A stretch of 64,000 nt of DNA from Drechslerella dactyloides (GCA_020064725.1 JAGTWJ010000019.1:4650001-4714000), one strand, 5' to 3'; positions 21,701 to 34,804 are shown, numbered from the stretch's first letter. Made by a program: numbers and translations. Notes: generated from the sequence alone by a model not told the origin.

Positions 21701-22981
21701 CTACGCATCGGCGTACTTGATCACGGCCTTTCCAAAGTTCTGGCCGCGCAGCATCCGGACGAATCCCTCGGCCTCGTTGTCGATGCCGACGGTCACGTCC
21801 TCGGAGTAGTGGATGGAGCCCTCGTGCAGCCACTTCTGCACATCCTTCTGGAAGTTCTCGGCGTATTTGGCGGCGATGTCGCCGACGATGAAGCCTTGGA
21901 TCTTCAGCTTCTTCTTGACGATTTCCATCAGGTTCTTGACGCCGTATGCTTCTTCGCCTTCCTTCACGTTGCTGCGGGGCGGTCAGCGGACGTTACTTTG
22001 CGATCGAATTGGGGTCGACTTACTATTGCGAGATCATGCCGCATTCGATGAAGCGGGCGTGCGGTTTCGCGTTATCGATCGCTGCCTCGAGGGTTTCTAC
22101 AGCATACCGTCAGCATCACCCCATTACAACTGGACGATACGAATTGGACTCCTACCTCCTCCGACGTTGTCGTAGTAGATGTCCAGGCCCTCGGGAATGT
22201 ACTTCTCCAGCGCCTTCTTGGGACTCTCAGTCTTATAGTTGAACGCGGCATCGAACCCGAGCTTCTCGGTCAGATATTTGACCTTCTCATCCGAACCAGC
22301 GGATCCGACGACACGCAACCCCTCACGCTTGGCCAGCTGTCCGACGAGCGAGCCGACGGCGCCGGAGGCGGCGGTGATGAAGATTGTCTCCTTCTCGCTC
22401 CTGTGCAGCTCGCCGATCTCGTACAGGGACGAGTAGGCGGTTAGGCCCGGCATGCTGAGGACGCCTACGAAGCGCTCGAGCGGCAGGTTGTACGGGTTGC
22501 TGATCTTGCGGAGGGAGGCGGCGCGCTGGGCGTCGTAGACGGCGTATTCGGAGTGGACGATGGAGCCGGTGACGAGGTCGCCGGGCTGGAAGGAGGAATT
22601 GCTGGATTCGAGGATCTTAGCGACGCCGCCGCCTTCGATTGGCTCGCCGAGGGTGAAGGGGGCCTGTAGCATTCCATTAGCGTTTGCGGACGAGATGAGC
22701 AGATGTGGGAGCTTACGCTGTAGCTTTTGGTCTTGCTGTCATCATACATGCGGCCCCGCATGTATCTAAACGGCGGATGTCAGCTAGCTGGTGGAGAGAG
22801 GATTGGGTGTATAGCTTGGTGGAGCATACGGGTCGACGGAGACGAGGAGGACTTTGATCACGACGCCGCCTTCGGGGGCCTTGGAGATGTCGACTTCGCG
22901 GGACTCGACGGTGAGGGTCTCGCCGGGGACGGGGAAGCCGTTGGGCAGCTGGGCGTAGATGCAGGACTTGGATTGGACCAT
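21701..22981 (-). CDS. Zinc-free MDR oxidoreductase, NADPH-dependent alkenal/one (LTB4DH-like) reductase
   Basis: Model: complement(join(21701..21971,22024..22096,22156..22663,22717..22765,22830..22981)), 350 aa, the usual family length. Early block VDPYMRGRMYDD, then GEPIEGGGVAKILESS, PGLTAYSSLYEIGE, the nucleotide-binding ITAASGAVGSLVGQLAK (about residues 163-179), VVGSAGSDEKV and GLDIYYDNVGGETLEAAI. The C-terminal part is IQGFIVGDI...GKAVIKY. No structural-zinc cysteine lobe and no catalytic zinc ligands, as expected for prostaglandin reductase/zinc-binding-free MDRs, which reduce the C=C bond of alpha,beta-unsaturated carbonyls with NADPH, often in detoxification. Convergent with NPR2 (132 bp between stops). 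It is divergent from the Maf gene over 0.9 kb. The exact substrate cannot be read. Confidence 0.93.
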
Positions 22982-23881
22982 TTTGATATTGATATTGTAT
23001 ATCGTTGTACAACTGTTGTAGCTTTGTATAAATGTCGAGTGGGGTGTAGTAGTAGATCGTAGAGCTTGAATGAGGTAGTCAATGGAGAGGTCAATTGAAG
23101 GGCCGGTCGACCGCTTTATATACTCGGGAAGGATGAAGACGGATAGTCCATCGGATTCTACGAGAATGTCGACGGACTGGATTTATAATACACCGGCGTG
23201 AACTCAAAATTCCCCGCATGCAGTGAAGCCGCAGCGGCCGCGGTGATATCATCTGCGGGCCATGCCGGATCAGGGAGCTCCAACAACCAACAGCAAACAG
23301 CCAACCGCGCAATTGGCTCCCATCGTCTGCTTCGGATGCCAATGGCCTCGCCGGGCCGAGCAAGCATCAGTACTGAGAGTATGCAAAATGTGCAGATTGT
23401 ATGCGCGGACGGCTCGCCCGGCGGCGCCAGAATGCGAGTTTAAGCCGAGGAACAAATCGAGACATGCGAACAAACGTCCTAAGTCACCGATTGGTAATTC
23501 AACGGCCTCCGTCGCCTGTTCGCTCGCGTCTGGCAGGCCGCTTGTCGAGGCCGCGAAGGCTAACCGTCTCGGGCCCGATGCTGGGATCCGAACTGCGGCG
23601 CCGCTGCCTGCCTGCTTGCCTGCCTGGCGTTTCGACCGTTTCATCATGCAAGCATTGCAAGCTCGCCAGCTCTGTCACGTAAGCTCCATCGCATCACATC
23701 GCCTCGCCTCGTCAACCTCATCGCAACCATCCGCTGCCTAGCCAGCATCGCAGCGCACCGCCGGCGGAACTCCCGTCCCGAATCCCACGCTCTCGGACCA
23801 TCCATCGCCCCGACCTGAATCCTACCCTCAATAGTATACATCTTCCGCGCACGCATACTTACATACGTACATACGGACACG
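22982..23881. other. Divergent promoter region, MDR (-) / Maf (+)
   Basis: 900 bp. The MDR side is AT-rich (22982-23060) and the middle is GC-rich. Several short GC-rich open frames on both strands overlap one another and show no family pattern; I regard them as chance. The + start at 23882 follows a run of CATA repeats. Confidence 0.5.
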
Positions 23882-24766
23882 ATGTTCGGGTGGTTCTCAA
23901 GCTCCTCCACAACGGCAGCGGACGCCGAGCCGCCGCCGCCGTCCTACCGCGATGAGCCAAACACCACCTCCCAAGACATGTACGCCCAATCCGCCCGCCG
24001 CCTCCGACCACTCGACCTTCCCTGCCTGAACGCTCTGCGTGGCCGCCGCGTGATCCTCGCATCAGCCTCCCCGCGGCGGCGGCAGCTGCTCGCGCAAATC
24101 GGCCTGGCGGACGTCGACATCGTCCCCAGCGACTTTGCCGAGGACCTCGACAAGTCGAAATACACGGCAATCGAATACGTGATGGAGACAGCGCAGGAAA
24201 AGTGCATGGACGTCTACAAGCAGGAGATCGATTCGGACGAGGAGCCCGCGCTCGTCCTGGCCGCCGACACGATCATCTGCTCATATCTGGGCGGTATCGT
24301 CGAGAAGCCGCTCGGCTTCCAGGATCACGTCGACATGCTCAAGGCGCTGCGGGACGCGGAGCCGCATAAGGTCATCACGGCCGTGTGCGTCATGGCGCCG
24401 CTGGCGGACGGCGCGGCGCCAGGATACGCTATCGAAACGCACGTCGAAGGTACATACCTCCTTATCCCCCTATACTTACCCCTTGTATCGATTATAACGA
24501 CGCTAACGAGTGGATATGCAGAGACAATCGTCAAGTTTGACAAGAACGTCACGGACGAGCTGATCGAATCGTACGTGCGCACGGGTGAAGGCGCCGACAA
24601 GGCCGGCGGATACGGCATCCAGGGCCTCGGCACCATCCTCGTCGACAGCATCACCGGCTGCTACGACAATGTCGTCGGCCTGCCGCTGCGGGGCACGTTG
24701 AAGGCCATTGAGGCCGTCGTATTCCCGGACGAGGGCGGCGGTGAGGACCATGACATTGTGATGTAG
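23882..24766 (+). CDS. Maf/HAM1-fold nucleoside triphosphate pyrophosphatase (septum formation protein family)
   Basis: Model: join(23882..24449,24522..24766), 270 aa. About 50 N-terminal residues are low-complexity Pro/Ser. The Maf core follows: VILASASPRRRQLLAQIG (phosphate-binding S-x-S-P-R-R), VPSDFAEDLD, EYVMETAQEKC, VLAADTIICSYLGGIVEKPLG (with the metal/base-contact Asp of AADT) and FQDHVDMLKAL. After the splice come VKFDKNVTDELIESYVRTGEGADKAGGYGIQGLG and VDSITGCYDNVVGLPL. The family hydrolyses non-canonical or modified NTPs (dTTP/UTP/m7GTP subtypes) to NMP and PPi, in house-cleaning. The 72-nt intron (GTACAT...GCTAAC...TGCAG) is a multiple of three and stop-free, so a retained form would encode 294 aa. 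The splice is preferred because it rejoins the conserved HVE-ETIVKF strand. Confidence 0.93.
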   Translation: MFGWFSSSSTTAADAEPPPPSYRDEPNTTSQDMYAQSARRLRPLDLPCLNALRGRRVILASASPRRRQLLAQIGLADVDIVPSDFAEDLDKSKYTAIEYVMETAQEKCMDVYKQEIDSDEEPALVLAADTIICSYLGGIVEKPLGFQDHVDMLKALRDAEPHKVITAVCVMAPLADGAAPGYAIETHVEGTYLLIPLYLPLVSIITTLTSGYAETIVKFDKNVTDELIESYVRTGEGADKAGGYGIQGLGTILVDSITGCYDNVVGLPLRGTLKAIEAVVFPDEGGGEDHDIVM

Positions 24767-25797
24767 CAGATGGGTGGAAATTACTTTAGCTTCGTATTCT
24801 ATACTATAAATATGGGTATGTGTGTGTGGATATATGTTGATATGGAGGAACGATATAGCGTGTGTGTATCTGTGGTTTGTACAACAGGATAGCGGATCGA
24901 TCGGGTTTAGTTATGGCATCTGGCGTATAGAATAGTATCGTTGGGATAGTTTCTGGTATGCGAACCTGAGGCTCAGGGATATAGAAATACAGATCGTATC
25001 TCGTATCTCACGCTCAGTTCTATAGATATAGATCTACCCTTGAACAGTCCTGGCAACGCTCATAAACCCAGAATATCTGTCGGAGCTGTGGACGCAACGC
25101 AGAAGTACCGATAATCCAGTGCTATGTCATGAACTTGGTTGTATTAGAAGGCTGTGTGGCAGCATTTGAACCTGATTGCGCTGTATACTTAGTATACTAT
25201 ATAGCTACTAGATTCAGATATTGTAGAGATGTCTTGCAGTCGGTGCCCTTATATGCTTATCGATATATCTTCTACCGAATCTGAGGGTGCTGACTGTAGG
25301 GTATGTGTCTGTTGTTGTGTCTGTATCTCTGTGTATATCTCTGCTTATATTCCTGTTTTATATATCCGCATCTTTGTTGTTTGCTTGTATCTGTAGTTTT
25401 ATTAATATATTGATATCTACTAAATATTCTAGAAGTCTCTAGAGCTATAGAACAATATATTCTTGGTGTATGCTCGCCGTAAGATGTTCTTTAGTAGCAA
25501 AGTTAGTAGGTAAGTACCAGGTAAGTTAAGTACGTTTAACAAGGCCCCTCCTTGCATTGCAATCAAGCATAGAAGCTCCCTTGTTGATTTTCTGGTGGAA
25601 AAAGCGGTCTCCGAATATGGTTCCGTGCAGGCGGTCGATAGCCTGCGTTGGACTGACCGCCCGTAGGATTTTTTTTGGTGCCGAAGGGCGTTGCCAGACT
25701 TCGCTAGTGTCGAGACGGACGCAAAATGGGGTATTCGGAACCGGACATGTCTGCTGCAAGTGCCGGAATTCGCATTCTTAGGATTCAATATTAGAGC

Positions 25798-25822
25798 TAA
25801 GTAAGTAATAAGTACTTACTTA
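25798..25822. repeat. Inverted repeat, 10-bp arms, 5-nt loop
   Basis: TAAGTAAGTA, spacer ATAAG, TACTTACTTA: perfect arms. The arms are themselves 4-bp tandem repeats, so slippage may explain it. Confidence 0.9.
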
Positions 25823-26268
25823 CTTATATATATGGCCTTGTGAAAAAAGGATTCCGCACTGCAAACACTGCAAATTTTCGCTGCTTTCGTCGAGGACGGT
25901 GTCGTGCGGAGAAATAACGTGCAGAAGGTTGTAGGAGGAACTGCAAGTTGCAGAAACTGGGGAACTCCAGAAAGTTGAACTTGCAAAAAATTAACTAGGA
26001 GCTGCAGGAAGCCCTAGAGGGTTCACGAGACGAAAAGACTTGCAGAAGTAACCGCAGAAGTCATGGGAATTGAGCACACAATAATATCTTTGACCCACAA
26101 CTCCATTCACCTAACGCGAACTGCCTGGCCCGCTTTACCAATGATGAAATACCTTCAATATGCTTCAGAATTATCGAGTCGTATATATATGATTATATAG
26201 TTCTATAGCAAAAGGCCAACGCCCGTGAAAACTCAAGTAATCGTAGAGAGGATCAGACCTATTCGAAT

Positions 26269-26284
26269 GTCTCGCAAGCCAGAC
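26269..26284 (-). repeat. Dispersed imperfect palindrome, copy c (archetype)
   Basis: Reads GTCTCGCAAGCCAGAC on +, the exact reverse complement of the 28558 copy. Followed by GCCTTC as at 12739. Confidence 0.85.
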
Positions 26285-26913
26285 GCCTTCAAGGCAAAAA
26301 TCAGAGAAACAGATCTAACTATAACAGATCAACAACGTTCGGAAAATTACCTCCGTCCCATTCGATTTCTACGACCATTAAGCACCCCTTGGCCGTTTCC
26401 TCTAGATAACTCAAGCATGCATCTATTCTTTCTTGCACTTCAGCCCAGAAGCTAGACGCATGAAGCGTCCAGGTTCTGGCTTACGAGATAACATCTATTC
26501 CGACAAGCGTATCTTCTGAGTCTTAAATTCTTCCCCTCAGATGTGGGGTAATATTACAAGGCCAGTATCTTGGTAGCTAATTTGATAGAGGGATAGCTGG
26601 TGTAAGTTGTGTGGTAGCCGCGAAGTTTTCAAGGTGCGCGGCAATCGAGCGTCGACGGTGCCTGGTTTAGTTATGGTTTAGGGATATTGGCATCCAGCCA
26701 GTCACGCGGTAGAAGTTAACTTAGCCCAGCGAGCAACCGATCCAACCGGCCAGCAGCAGCCTAGCCAACAACCTCTGCACTATCGTTGTAAAGCAGCTGG
26801 GACTTATGTTTGTGTATATATACTTGTATCGCAAGCTAGACAGCCATACTTTTGGTTTGCGAAGGAGACAATATACATACTTATATACCAGTATTTGCTA
26901 GGTACCGATACTT

Positions 26914-26929
26914 GTCTCCTGAACCAGAC
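26914..26929 (-). repeat. Dispersed imperfect palindrome, copy d
   Basis: Reads GTCTCCTGAACCAGAC on +, three or four differences from the archetype. Followed by TGCCGT. Confidence 0.65.
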
Positions 26930-28557
26930 TGCCGTAACTTACCCGGCTTCGCCGGGGCCTGGCAGACTAGTCCACGAGGCAATGTAATACCAATGTCAAT
27001 TTTAATAGCCGGTCAATCTCAGCTACTAGATCATATTAGTCTAGAAGCCGGACGGATGTGAGTTCACTAAGAAACGTGCAAGCCTACGTTTCGTGATCGA
27101 AGCTCACGCAATTTCTTTTGGCGGCGCAGCGTCCGTCTCGTTACTAGACTAACATCATATTGTTACGGAAATATAATGAGTTTCCTAGAATTAATTCTAC
27201 AACTCAGTACATATTACTTTGTTACGTCAACCAAACTGCGCAGCAGCGAAAACATACTAATCATCAAAACAAGATATATAACCATTTGTCCCCTTTTAAA
27301 CATCATAAAGGTCTTTTGCGATAAGAAGTATGCTGCATACAGAAAGGGTATGCGCGTTTGTTGAGAACAGAAGGTCTTTCTTAATATCCCCCGAGATACC
27401 TTCCGGCGACCATGAAAGGAAGACCCAAAATATAACAAACCGAGAACGGAGCCGCGTGTCCAGCTTCTGGTTCACGACACAGGCTTCACACCTATCAACT
27501 CAACCTATCGCTAATCCTGCAGGAGTGTTGGAGCTTTTTTCGATATGGTCAACTCCATATTTGATCTGCTCGGGTGCTCTTCTCGATATCGGGGTGTGCT
27601 CGTAGATTCCGGCGTTCTCCACCCAGTTTAACGAAGACGTACGTAACAACTAGATATCCTAGCAGAAGTAGGCAACTATTCTATATCAGCCACTGGATAT
27701 ATATGGCCCCATTCGACCTACGTGGCGGCCAGACTCTGGTATACAAGCTAATGTTCAACCTTGGTTTCGCGAGCCAAACTCACACAGTTGCATTCAACCT
27801 TGAGACTTGTCATTCTGTAGACAGCTCGCATGTCCTTCCTGAGCCCGTCGGTCGCTTCAAATTTCACATATTGCTTTTATTCGACTATCTTTTTGTTTCC
27901 AACTGCCGTTGATTCGTCGGAAATTGGAATATGCAAAAGCCGGAGCTGAACCCGGCGAGGGGTATATGGTGGAGTAGTATGACGCTAACAGGGGAGACCA
28001 AGTAGGAGCTGTATGAGTGAACGGTGTGGGTTTAGCTTGCAAGGCCAGATGATATATGGAGATGCACGAGTGCCATTAATTTATTGAACCCATACCCCTC
28101 ACGCAGGCATTCACTTGGGTCTTTGGTCTCCCGTGGGGCAGATGCCGGTTTGCTCTGCCGTTGCTGCTCACGGCAGGTCGCCCCAGTGCACGTGCGTCTA
28201 ATACAAGATATTTGTGGATTGAAGCCTTGTTGGATGAGCGTCCGATGTGCACTGTTGTAAATCTATCCGGTCTACAGAATGTTTCCAGTACCCTGCTTCG
28301 TCGGGCACCGGTGTGGTTTGTAACCCGAATTTGGGAGCTCTTGGTCTCGTAAGCCGGAATTTCAAACGTTCAGGAGCTCTCGACACCGATTTGATAAATA
28401 TATTCCCGGAACTTGGCATACGTCGATAAATGACAAAATAGCAGAGATTTCGATTTGAAGTAGTTATCGCAAGTGGGTATATGTGTCCGTCTGGATTCTG
28501 CGATAGGAAGCTCTCACGAATAGCAACCATCATGCAAGTAACGCTTAAAGTACGGCA

Positions 28558-28573
28558 GTCTGGCTTGCGAGAC
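28558..28573 (+). repeat. Dispersed imperfect palindrome, copy e (archetype)
   Basis: Reads GTCTGGCTTGCGAGAC, exact consensus, with the 3' flank AAAGTTG shared in part with the copy at 3101. Confidence 0.85.
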
Positions 28574-28630
28574 AAAGTTGAATATCGTAATTGTGTGATA
28601 AATCCGAAAGTTTTCTTGTGTAACTGTGTG

Positions 28631-28646
28631 GTTTGGCTTGCGAGAC
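28631..28646 (+). repeat. Dispersed imperfect palindrome, copy f
   Basis: Reads GTTTGGCTTGCGAGAC, one C-to-T change from the archetype and only 57 bp from copy e, same orientation. Confidence 0.8.
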
Positions 28647-29547
28647 CACCTTGAAAGGCAGTTATTCAAATAGTCCTAGCTGCAATGTGATATCGACTCA
28701 CTGACATGAACTCAGCCTTCGCGATGTCCGAGCGTGAGCTGCATGCCACTGCAAATGTTGCAAACTTTACGGGAATTCATTATAGAGCAATGCTACCACC
28801 GACGCGCCGGTTTCGCCACAATTCATGCACTATCCTGTAATATATCCTCTGATTATTATAACGGCATCCCGAAACTCCACCGCCGGGTCGTTTGGCTGCC
28901 ACGTGTGTGCTGCATATATGCGTCGGGGTTGCATTTCGCCACCGGTCCCGCAGGTTATGCATATGTCTAGCGTTTGCGGAAGCGTCTGCAGGTCTGTTTG
29001 CTCGTGAGTGTGGGCTGAGACATCCTCGATACGGATACCTGACGATACACAGACGGAGATAACGAGACCGCACGAATCGACTCTGTGTGGGTCTATAGAC
29101 GTCTAGGCAATCATGCATCAATTGCTTGTTACACACGACTTGCCATGTCGGTCGATGCTATCGACGTTTTTATTAACGAAATTTAGCGAAAATTCACGAG
29201 TTGCTATCATAGCGTGTTGCAATGTTGAGGTGTTGATCACTAGTGCGCTACAAAGGCTGGTTTTGTGGCGCGCCATAGACAGCATCGACGTCTCGCCGTG
29301 TGCGAGACAAATTTGATCATATGATCATATGATATCGTACATTTGATTTGCAAGATAGAAATGTGTACGGGCTAGTCTCACAACCCTCGGCTTTATGATA
29401 TCATGCGATGCGGTATTGATTGTGGCTGAAATAAGTAGGGTAGGATTTAAATATCGTAACGGAAGGTGATGGAATTTGCTTGTTGTCCATCCGCTATACC
29501 GTTGATTGCAGTACTCGCCTAAGCGGATAACTCCTGGAATCATGTGG

Positions 29548-29563
29548 ATCTGGCTGGCGAGAC
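29548..29563 (+). repeat. Dispersed imperfect palindrome, copy g
   Basis: Reads ATCTGGCTGGCGAGAC, two differences from the archetype. A perfect GTCTCGC...GCGAGAC inverted pair lies about 250 bp upstream (29290-29308). Confidence 0.7.
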
Positions 29564-30343
29564 CTAAACTTTGCCTTCGGATGATGCATTATGTCAGAGT
29601 ATTACGTATTATTATGACCGTGGCTCTTCAACGATAAGAGTACGTTTTCGCTAGAAGTTCCGTATTCAGCTTCCTGATAGGTCGTAGCTATGAAACCTGG
29701 TAAAAGAGGTATTTATAACGCTTGATTTGGAAATATTGTTGTTGTAAACCAGACGCCGTCCTCACCAGCGAGCAGCGGACTGGCTTCGCCAGAGAAGGAA
29801 TATTATCTATAATGGTATTTTGTATGATATATCAAGCCGACTTTGGACGAAGCTACTGCTACATCACCGCCCACATGAGCGTGGGCGCTTGCACCTATGA
29901 CATAATGAATAGTTCGTGAACTGTGCCTGGGGCGGCTGAATGTTTGTTAGTATTTGCGCGAGCTCTCCTTCGATGGATATGTGCATGAATGCAATCATTC
30001 GGCTGTATATATTCTCGCCCAAATTGGTGTTTTCGGCAACGTAAATGGAACAGTGTAACATGAACGGAATAATTTATGAGTCAATATCGTTTCTAACGCG
30101 GGACCAAGCTGACGTTGCAGCTAGTTGGCACTCGTGATCATCCTCCCAAATGCAACTTGGCGGAAGGAGCTGAGTGCTTTTGAATTGACTACAGCTTGCG
30201 TATGGGAAGCTATGCGTATCTTGTGGCCCGTCATAATTCGGCAGGACACATAGCAAGCCCATTCATGAACTGTATACCAGAGCGGAGATACCAACCTGGT
30301 TAGTATCTATCGATTGAGGGGATGTGATCATGCATCAAGCTTG

Positions 30344-30359
30344 GTCTCGTGAACCAAAT
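30344..30359 (-). repeat. Dispersed imperfect palindrome, copy h
   Basis: Reads GTCTCGTGAACCAAAT on +. The left arm is intact and the right arm decayed. Confidence 0.55.
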
Positions 30360-31623
30360 CGTTCCTTGCTCCTTTGAGCTTAAGATTGCCATGATTGTGC
30401 AGATGTCTCTTTTGGAGCTGCTTGCGTGCATATCGATGTCTATTCACGGCAGACACAACAAAACATGTTGCGCACGTGCGTCGACGTCTTTGGATCAATT
30501 AGAAACGCTTCAAACTACGTATGCAGCGTGATTACTCGGTGGTACTTCAACTATTCTCATTCGAGCTGGCTAATAGAGTATAAGTCACGTTGCAACCCAT
30601 TGAAGTTTGTTCCAATGTCGACGTTAACATAATGAGGTTGACTAGAGAGGTTATGCGTCGTATGCATTGTCCTTGCTGTACAACCTGATTGCTTTTTTGA
30701 CGGAAAAAATTCAGGCATGTTATAAGCACGGGAAGTTTGTCTTGCGGTGTGGCCCGCGCGACTATCCATCCAGTTTTCCCCGTACCATTTTCGCAGTTGC
30801 CCCAGAACCAGTAAACTCACATGATGCCTAGTATACTGGCTGGCACTGAGCTCATACCAAGGCTGATTGGCGCGCGATTTGCTTCTGTACCCTGCCGCGG
30901 TTGGGCAATCCACTTTGGCCTGAATTCACAGTTGGCCTTCGGACGACCGTACATATGCGAATGCTCAAGCCCGCAGCGTGCATGCATATCGGCGCCGGCA
31001 CCTTGGAAATTTCTCAGCCTGCGCAATCCGCGCAGAACCAGGTACTCGGAGGTACGCAAGCCAGAACGCGGCCAGTCACCGGCAAATCCTCTATCGAGAT
31101 CGATTCACATCAAGATTTACCGGTCGGTCAGCTGCGGCTCGAAGCGCACACCGGAACAGACGAAAACCTTGCGCTCTCCATCTTTGGACACGGGAGCTCC
31201 AGGCTTGACGATCACAAATTTTCTTGCCGGCTTCGCGGGGAAGACTCTGGTTGGTGATTGCACGAATGGCAAAAACACCTCCGGATCCATACAGTAAATT
31301 TCCTAATTCAGACAACGTTATGCACTCTCCAAGATTTCGGTCGTCCAATAACTTGCCGCGTGAACTTGACTCATTCCGGTCGTCGGGAAAACTTCCAAGG
31401 TGTGATCTCGGGGCCAAGGTGTAACCAATCTGCCAGCCTGGTTGGCCAAACATTTCCCTAGGGCGCAGGTGGCGGCCAACAAAGAGCACCATCCCGTCAT
31501 AGATACGAAAAACATACCGGTGTACTTTCTCCCTCTAGATATCTTACATCCGCGAGACTGGCCCGAGAAGGAAGCGTAGTTATGCCCTTATCGATAAGAA
31601 ACGGGAGGCCGAAAATACACGTT

Positions 31624-31671
31624 GTCTCGAAAACCAGGGTCTTACAGGGTAAAACGTCTGATTTACGAGAC
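31624..31671. repeat. Head-to-head pair of the dispersed palindrome, copies i1 and i2
   Basis: GTCTCGAAAACCAGGG at 31624-31639 and GTCTGATTTACGAGAC at 31656-31671, opposite orientation, 16 bp apart. The arrangement recalls the half-site plus full site at 3068-3116. Confidence 0.65.
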
Positions 31672-34600
31672 AATGAAGGGCATAATGTTTTTTTTCATTT
31701 GCTTTAGGCTATCTAACAGAGAGTATGAATCTATATACATGTGACTATTGAGACTATATACATGGCGTATGCATAATTCAAGAGATATGCATTGTAGTAC
31801 AGGTGATACAATATGTTCCATAGCCGCAGAAACGAAAATCTTTTCGGTCTTTGGATTAGATCCCAAAGCCGGATTTCCTGCTAATTCTCTTTTGGAATGG
31901 CCCTAGTGGTCAATTCCAGGTTCTCCTGCGTACGAGGAACACCGGAAAGTAGGAATGTAGGAACCATTCTCGTCTGCACGATCCGGAAATGTACCTCCGT
32001 GATTCCGCGGGGTTAGTGGTGGAACTGCTCGGGCTGTCATGAATAGAGCTGTAGATTCCACTATAGGTGCGCCGCCGCTTGGCTCAAGCTTAGCTGGGTA
32101 GAAAGGCACCGAATGTTAGCAGTGGACTGCTTGGTGCCACAGGTTGAATTACTGCCCCGACAGAATTATTATCGATCCCGATCCGTTAGCAAGACGGCCG
32201 GAAATGCTGAAGGGGAGAGCCAAAGTTGCAGCACCAGCAAATACAGTCGATACTGAGGAAAGAAAATGTAGAAGATAATTTACGTCTCGTGAAGCGACTG
32301 GCAAATATTTTCTTGCCTTGGAGTCGAGATGTTGGAGAGGGGGGCGGCTAGTTCTTATATAGCTGCGTTGGTGCACATATCTCTCAACTTTGCGAGCGCA
32401 GCGTCTATGTGTGTAGGTGCGAGTCAGACAGGACTTCCAGCCGCAACAGGAATCCCAACTGATTGGATCCCGGTAGCTGGCTTGTCATCAGACTCTGCAA
32501 TTGTTGGAAAGCCCGAGCGCACCTGAGCCGTTGATTCAAGTACGGGGGAACGCTCGGAAAACCCGATGAGAGTCCCACCCAATAGAATCCAGCAATACCT
32601 CCGAAATCGTCGCAGACAAGGTATCACACGCGGGCCCCGGATGCCTCCGCCGAAACCCGCCAGTACGTTTCCTCAGATTTGACCGGCTGGACTGACGAAA
32701 ATGGATGAGCGCCACTGTCCAATGTCGAAGGTGGCATGCACGGGACAATCTCGAGGTACATGTCACGGCTGGACCCTGTACGGCCAACGGCCAGAGCGTC
32801 CTGGCCTGCATTATCCCGTGGCTGAATGCTCTTCGCATTGATCCTGCTGGTTGCGCCGCAAGTTCACATAGGTACATCCCCGTCCACAAATCTGCTTTGA
32901 AGGTGACATAGACTTGCAGTGATGCCCGTGAGAAACAAGTAACAAAACCTTGTACCACAGTCTTCTCGCCTGTGCAGACCCATGCAATGCGCCCGTTTAG
33001 GTCAAGAATCCATGGACTATTCCCATATTCGGGAAAGTGTTGTTTGCTCTAGAACTCTTCCACAAGCTATAGCGATTCCTGCTGTGGTAGGTTAGCCGCT
33101 CCTGTGATGCTAGCAAGCCAAGATACAGGCGGGTACCAGGCTCATCCATGCCCATGATGTCTCGAAAGAGGCCCAAGCCTAACGTGAAGGGTATCCAATG
33201 TATACTTTATTAACGAGCGCCTCGATGAGCTAAGAGCGCAATGGTTTAGGTCTACATTTGGTGAAATCCCGAGACTATGGTGAAATCTGAGATGAAAACG
33301 TGCTCGAGGAGTCTAAACGCACCTGTCGCACGGGAAGTTTGCTCTATGCACGCCCATGGGGACCAAGCTGCAAGCACACCCAGCATTTTGTACAACATGC
33401 ATGGGCTTGAGCCCACCGCTCCTGACGTGTGTGTGTCGTATACGCATGGGATCTAGAGCGAACCAGCTCGATCGGATATGAACACCGCGCAATATATGCG
33501 GAATATATGATGCAATCGATTAACCCTGCGAAGATGGATGGGAGGCACGCCAAAATGGCAGTTTCCAGGTATTGGAGTGTCCCTATCTTAAACTACCGAG
33601 CTTCCTTTACCTACCTCCTCAAGGGCGTGGACCTGCTCAATTTCCAATTTGACAGGGAAATACAATGTATTGTCCAGTTAGGTTGTGTTTGCGGGGCAGG
33701 GGGGTGCAAACAGGTTGTTCTAAAATCTGTGCATGCAGCAAGTTTTGACGGCACACCGGCCGAGATTATCTACGCTGACCTTCCTGTCAATGCGATGGGT
33801 ACATGGCCTGATGACAACGCCGAGGCTATGTACCGACTATTTTGTACGTCCTTTCGCTCTCCTGCCACGTGCCCGTGGGGCTATAAGTGCGCGATATCTC
33901 ACACTGTGCATGAGTCGCAACGGTACGCTGTCTATGAGCCAATATACTGTTTTGATTCGGCAGGTGCGTCAAGGCTCTCGTTACATTCATCGTGCGAAGT
34001 GGTCCCATGGATCTCCCACTCGCCTGAGAAATGTTTAATTATTATAAACCATATAACATTTTCGGCCGTAGGACACCAGTTGCCAAAAGTCTATCCGAGA
34101 GTAATCCGAGGCCAGCCGTTGGAAAGGTTCTCAGAGGGTAGGAGCTCAATCAGATCACCGTTACACAGGCGCATTAAGACATTCCGTGGACCAGGGTTCT
34201 CCAAGTTCCAGAACGCGAAGATCACCAGGGATGCTGGGCGCTGGTCGCGTTGTCGCAAGTGGTATTTTTTGCGTTGGCCGGTTGGTGGACCAAGCTTGAT
34301 CGATGTCTCGTCTGGGTCGATTCAAAGCCGATGGGATGCAATTTGTTATTTGTGCCCTGTGTCTCGGATGTCGGATGGGACCTGTTGTTCGGTTTTGCAG
34401 GAGTCTTGACTGGCGCGGCCAAGCGCCGCTTGAGCTTCATGCGTATGGCAGTTCTGATACATCTCGGCAACGACGGAGGCTCTAGGCTACTACTAGCTAG
34501 TAACAGCTATACTAATCGACAGGAAACTCAGAATTGTATAGTTGGGATTTACAATCTGACATTGACGTTGAATTAATCTGTCCTTGAACCTAAGCTTTTT

Positions 34601-34804
34601 ACCATAAATCCAGATCTAGATGTCTTAGGATCCCGCGGGGGAACTGTCAAGCGGAATTGTGCGATCCGGTTAACTGGTTCTGGAAGCTATATTACCCTGA
34701 CGTGCCTAATGGCCAATGCGGGAGCTCTGAAGGCCTGACCCAGCTCACATATCTAAAAATATGTCTTCGGATAAAATATACATATTTGGCATGTTCTCGT
34801 TAGT

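Noticed and set aside
25429..25788. 119-codon minus frame in the desert, possible mobile-element fragment
   Set aside because: No reverse transcriptase, integrase or transposase signature.
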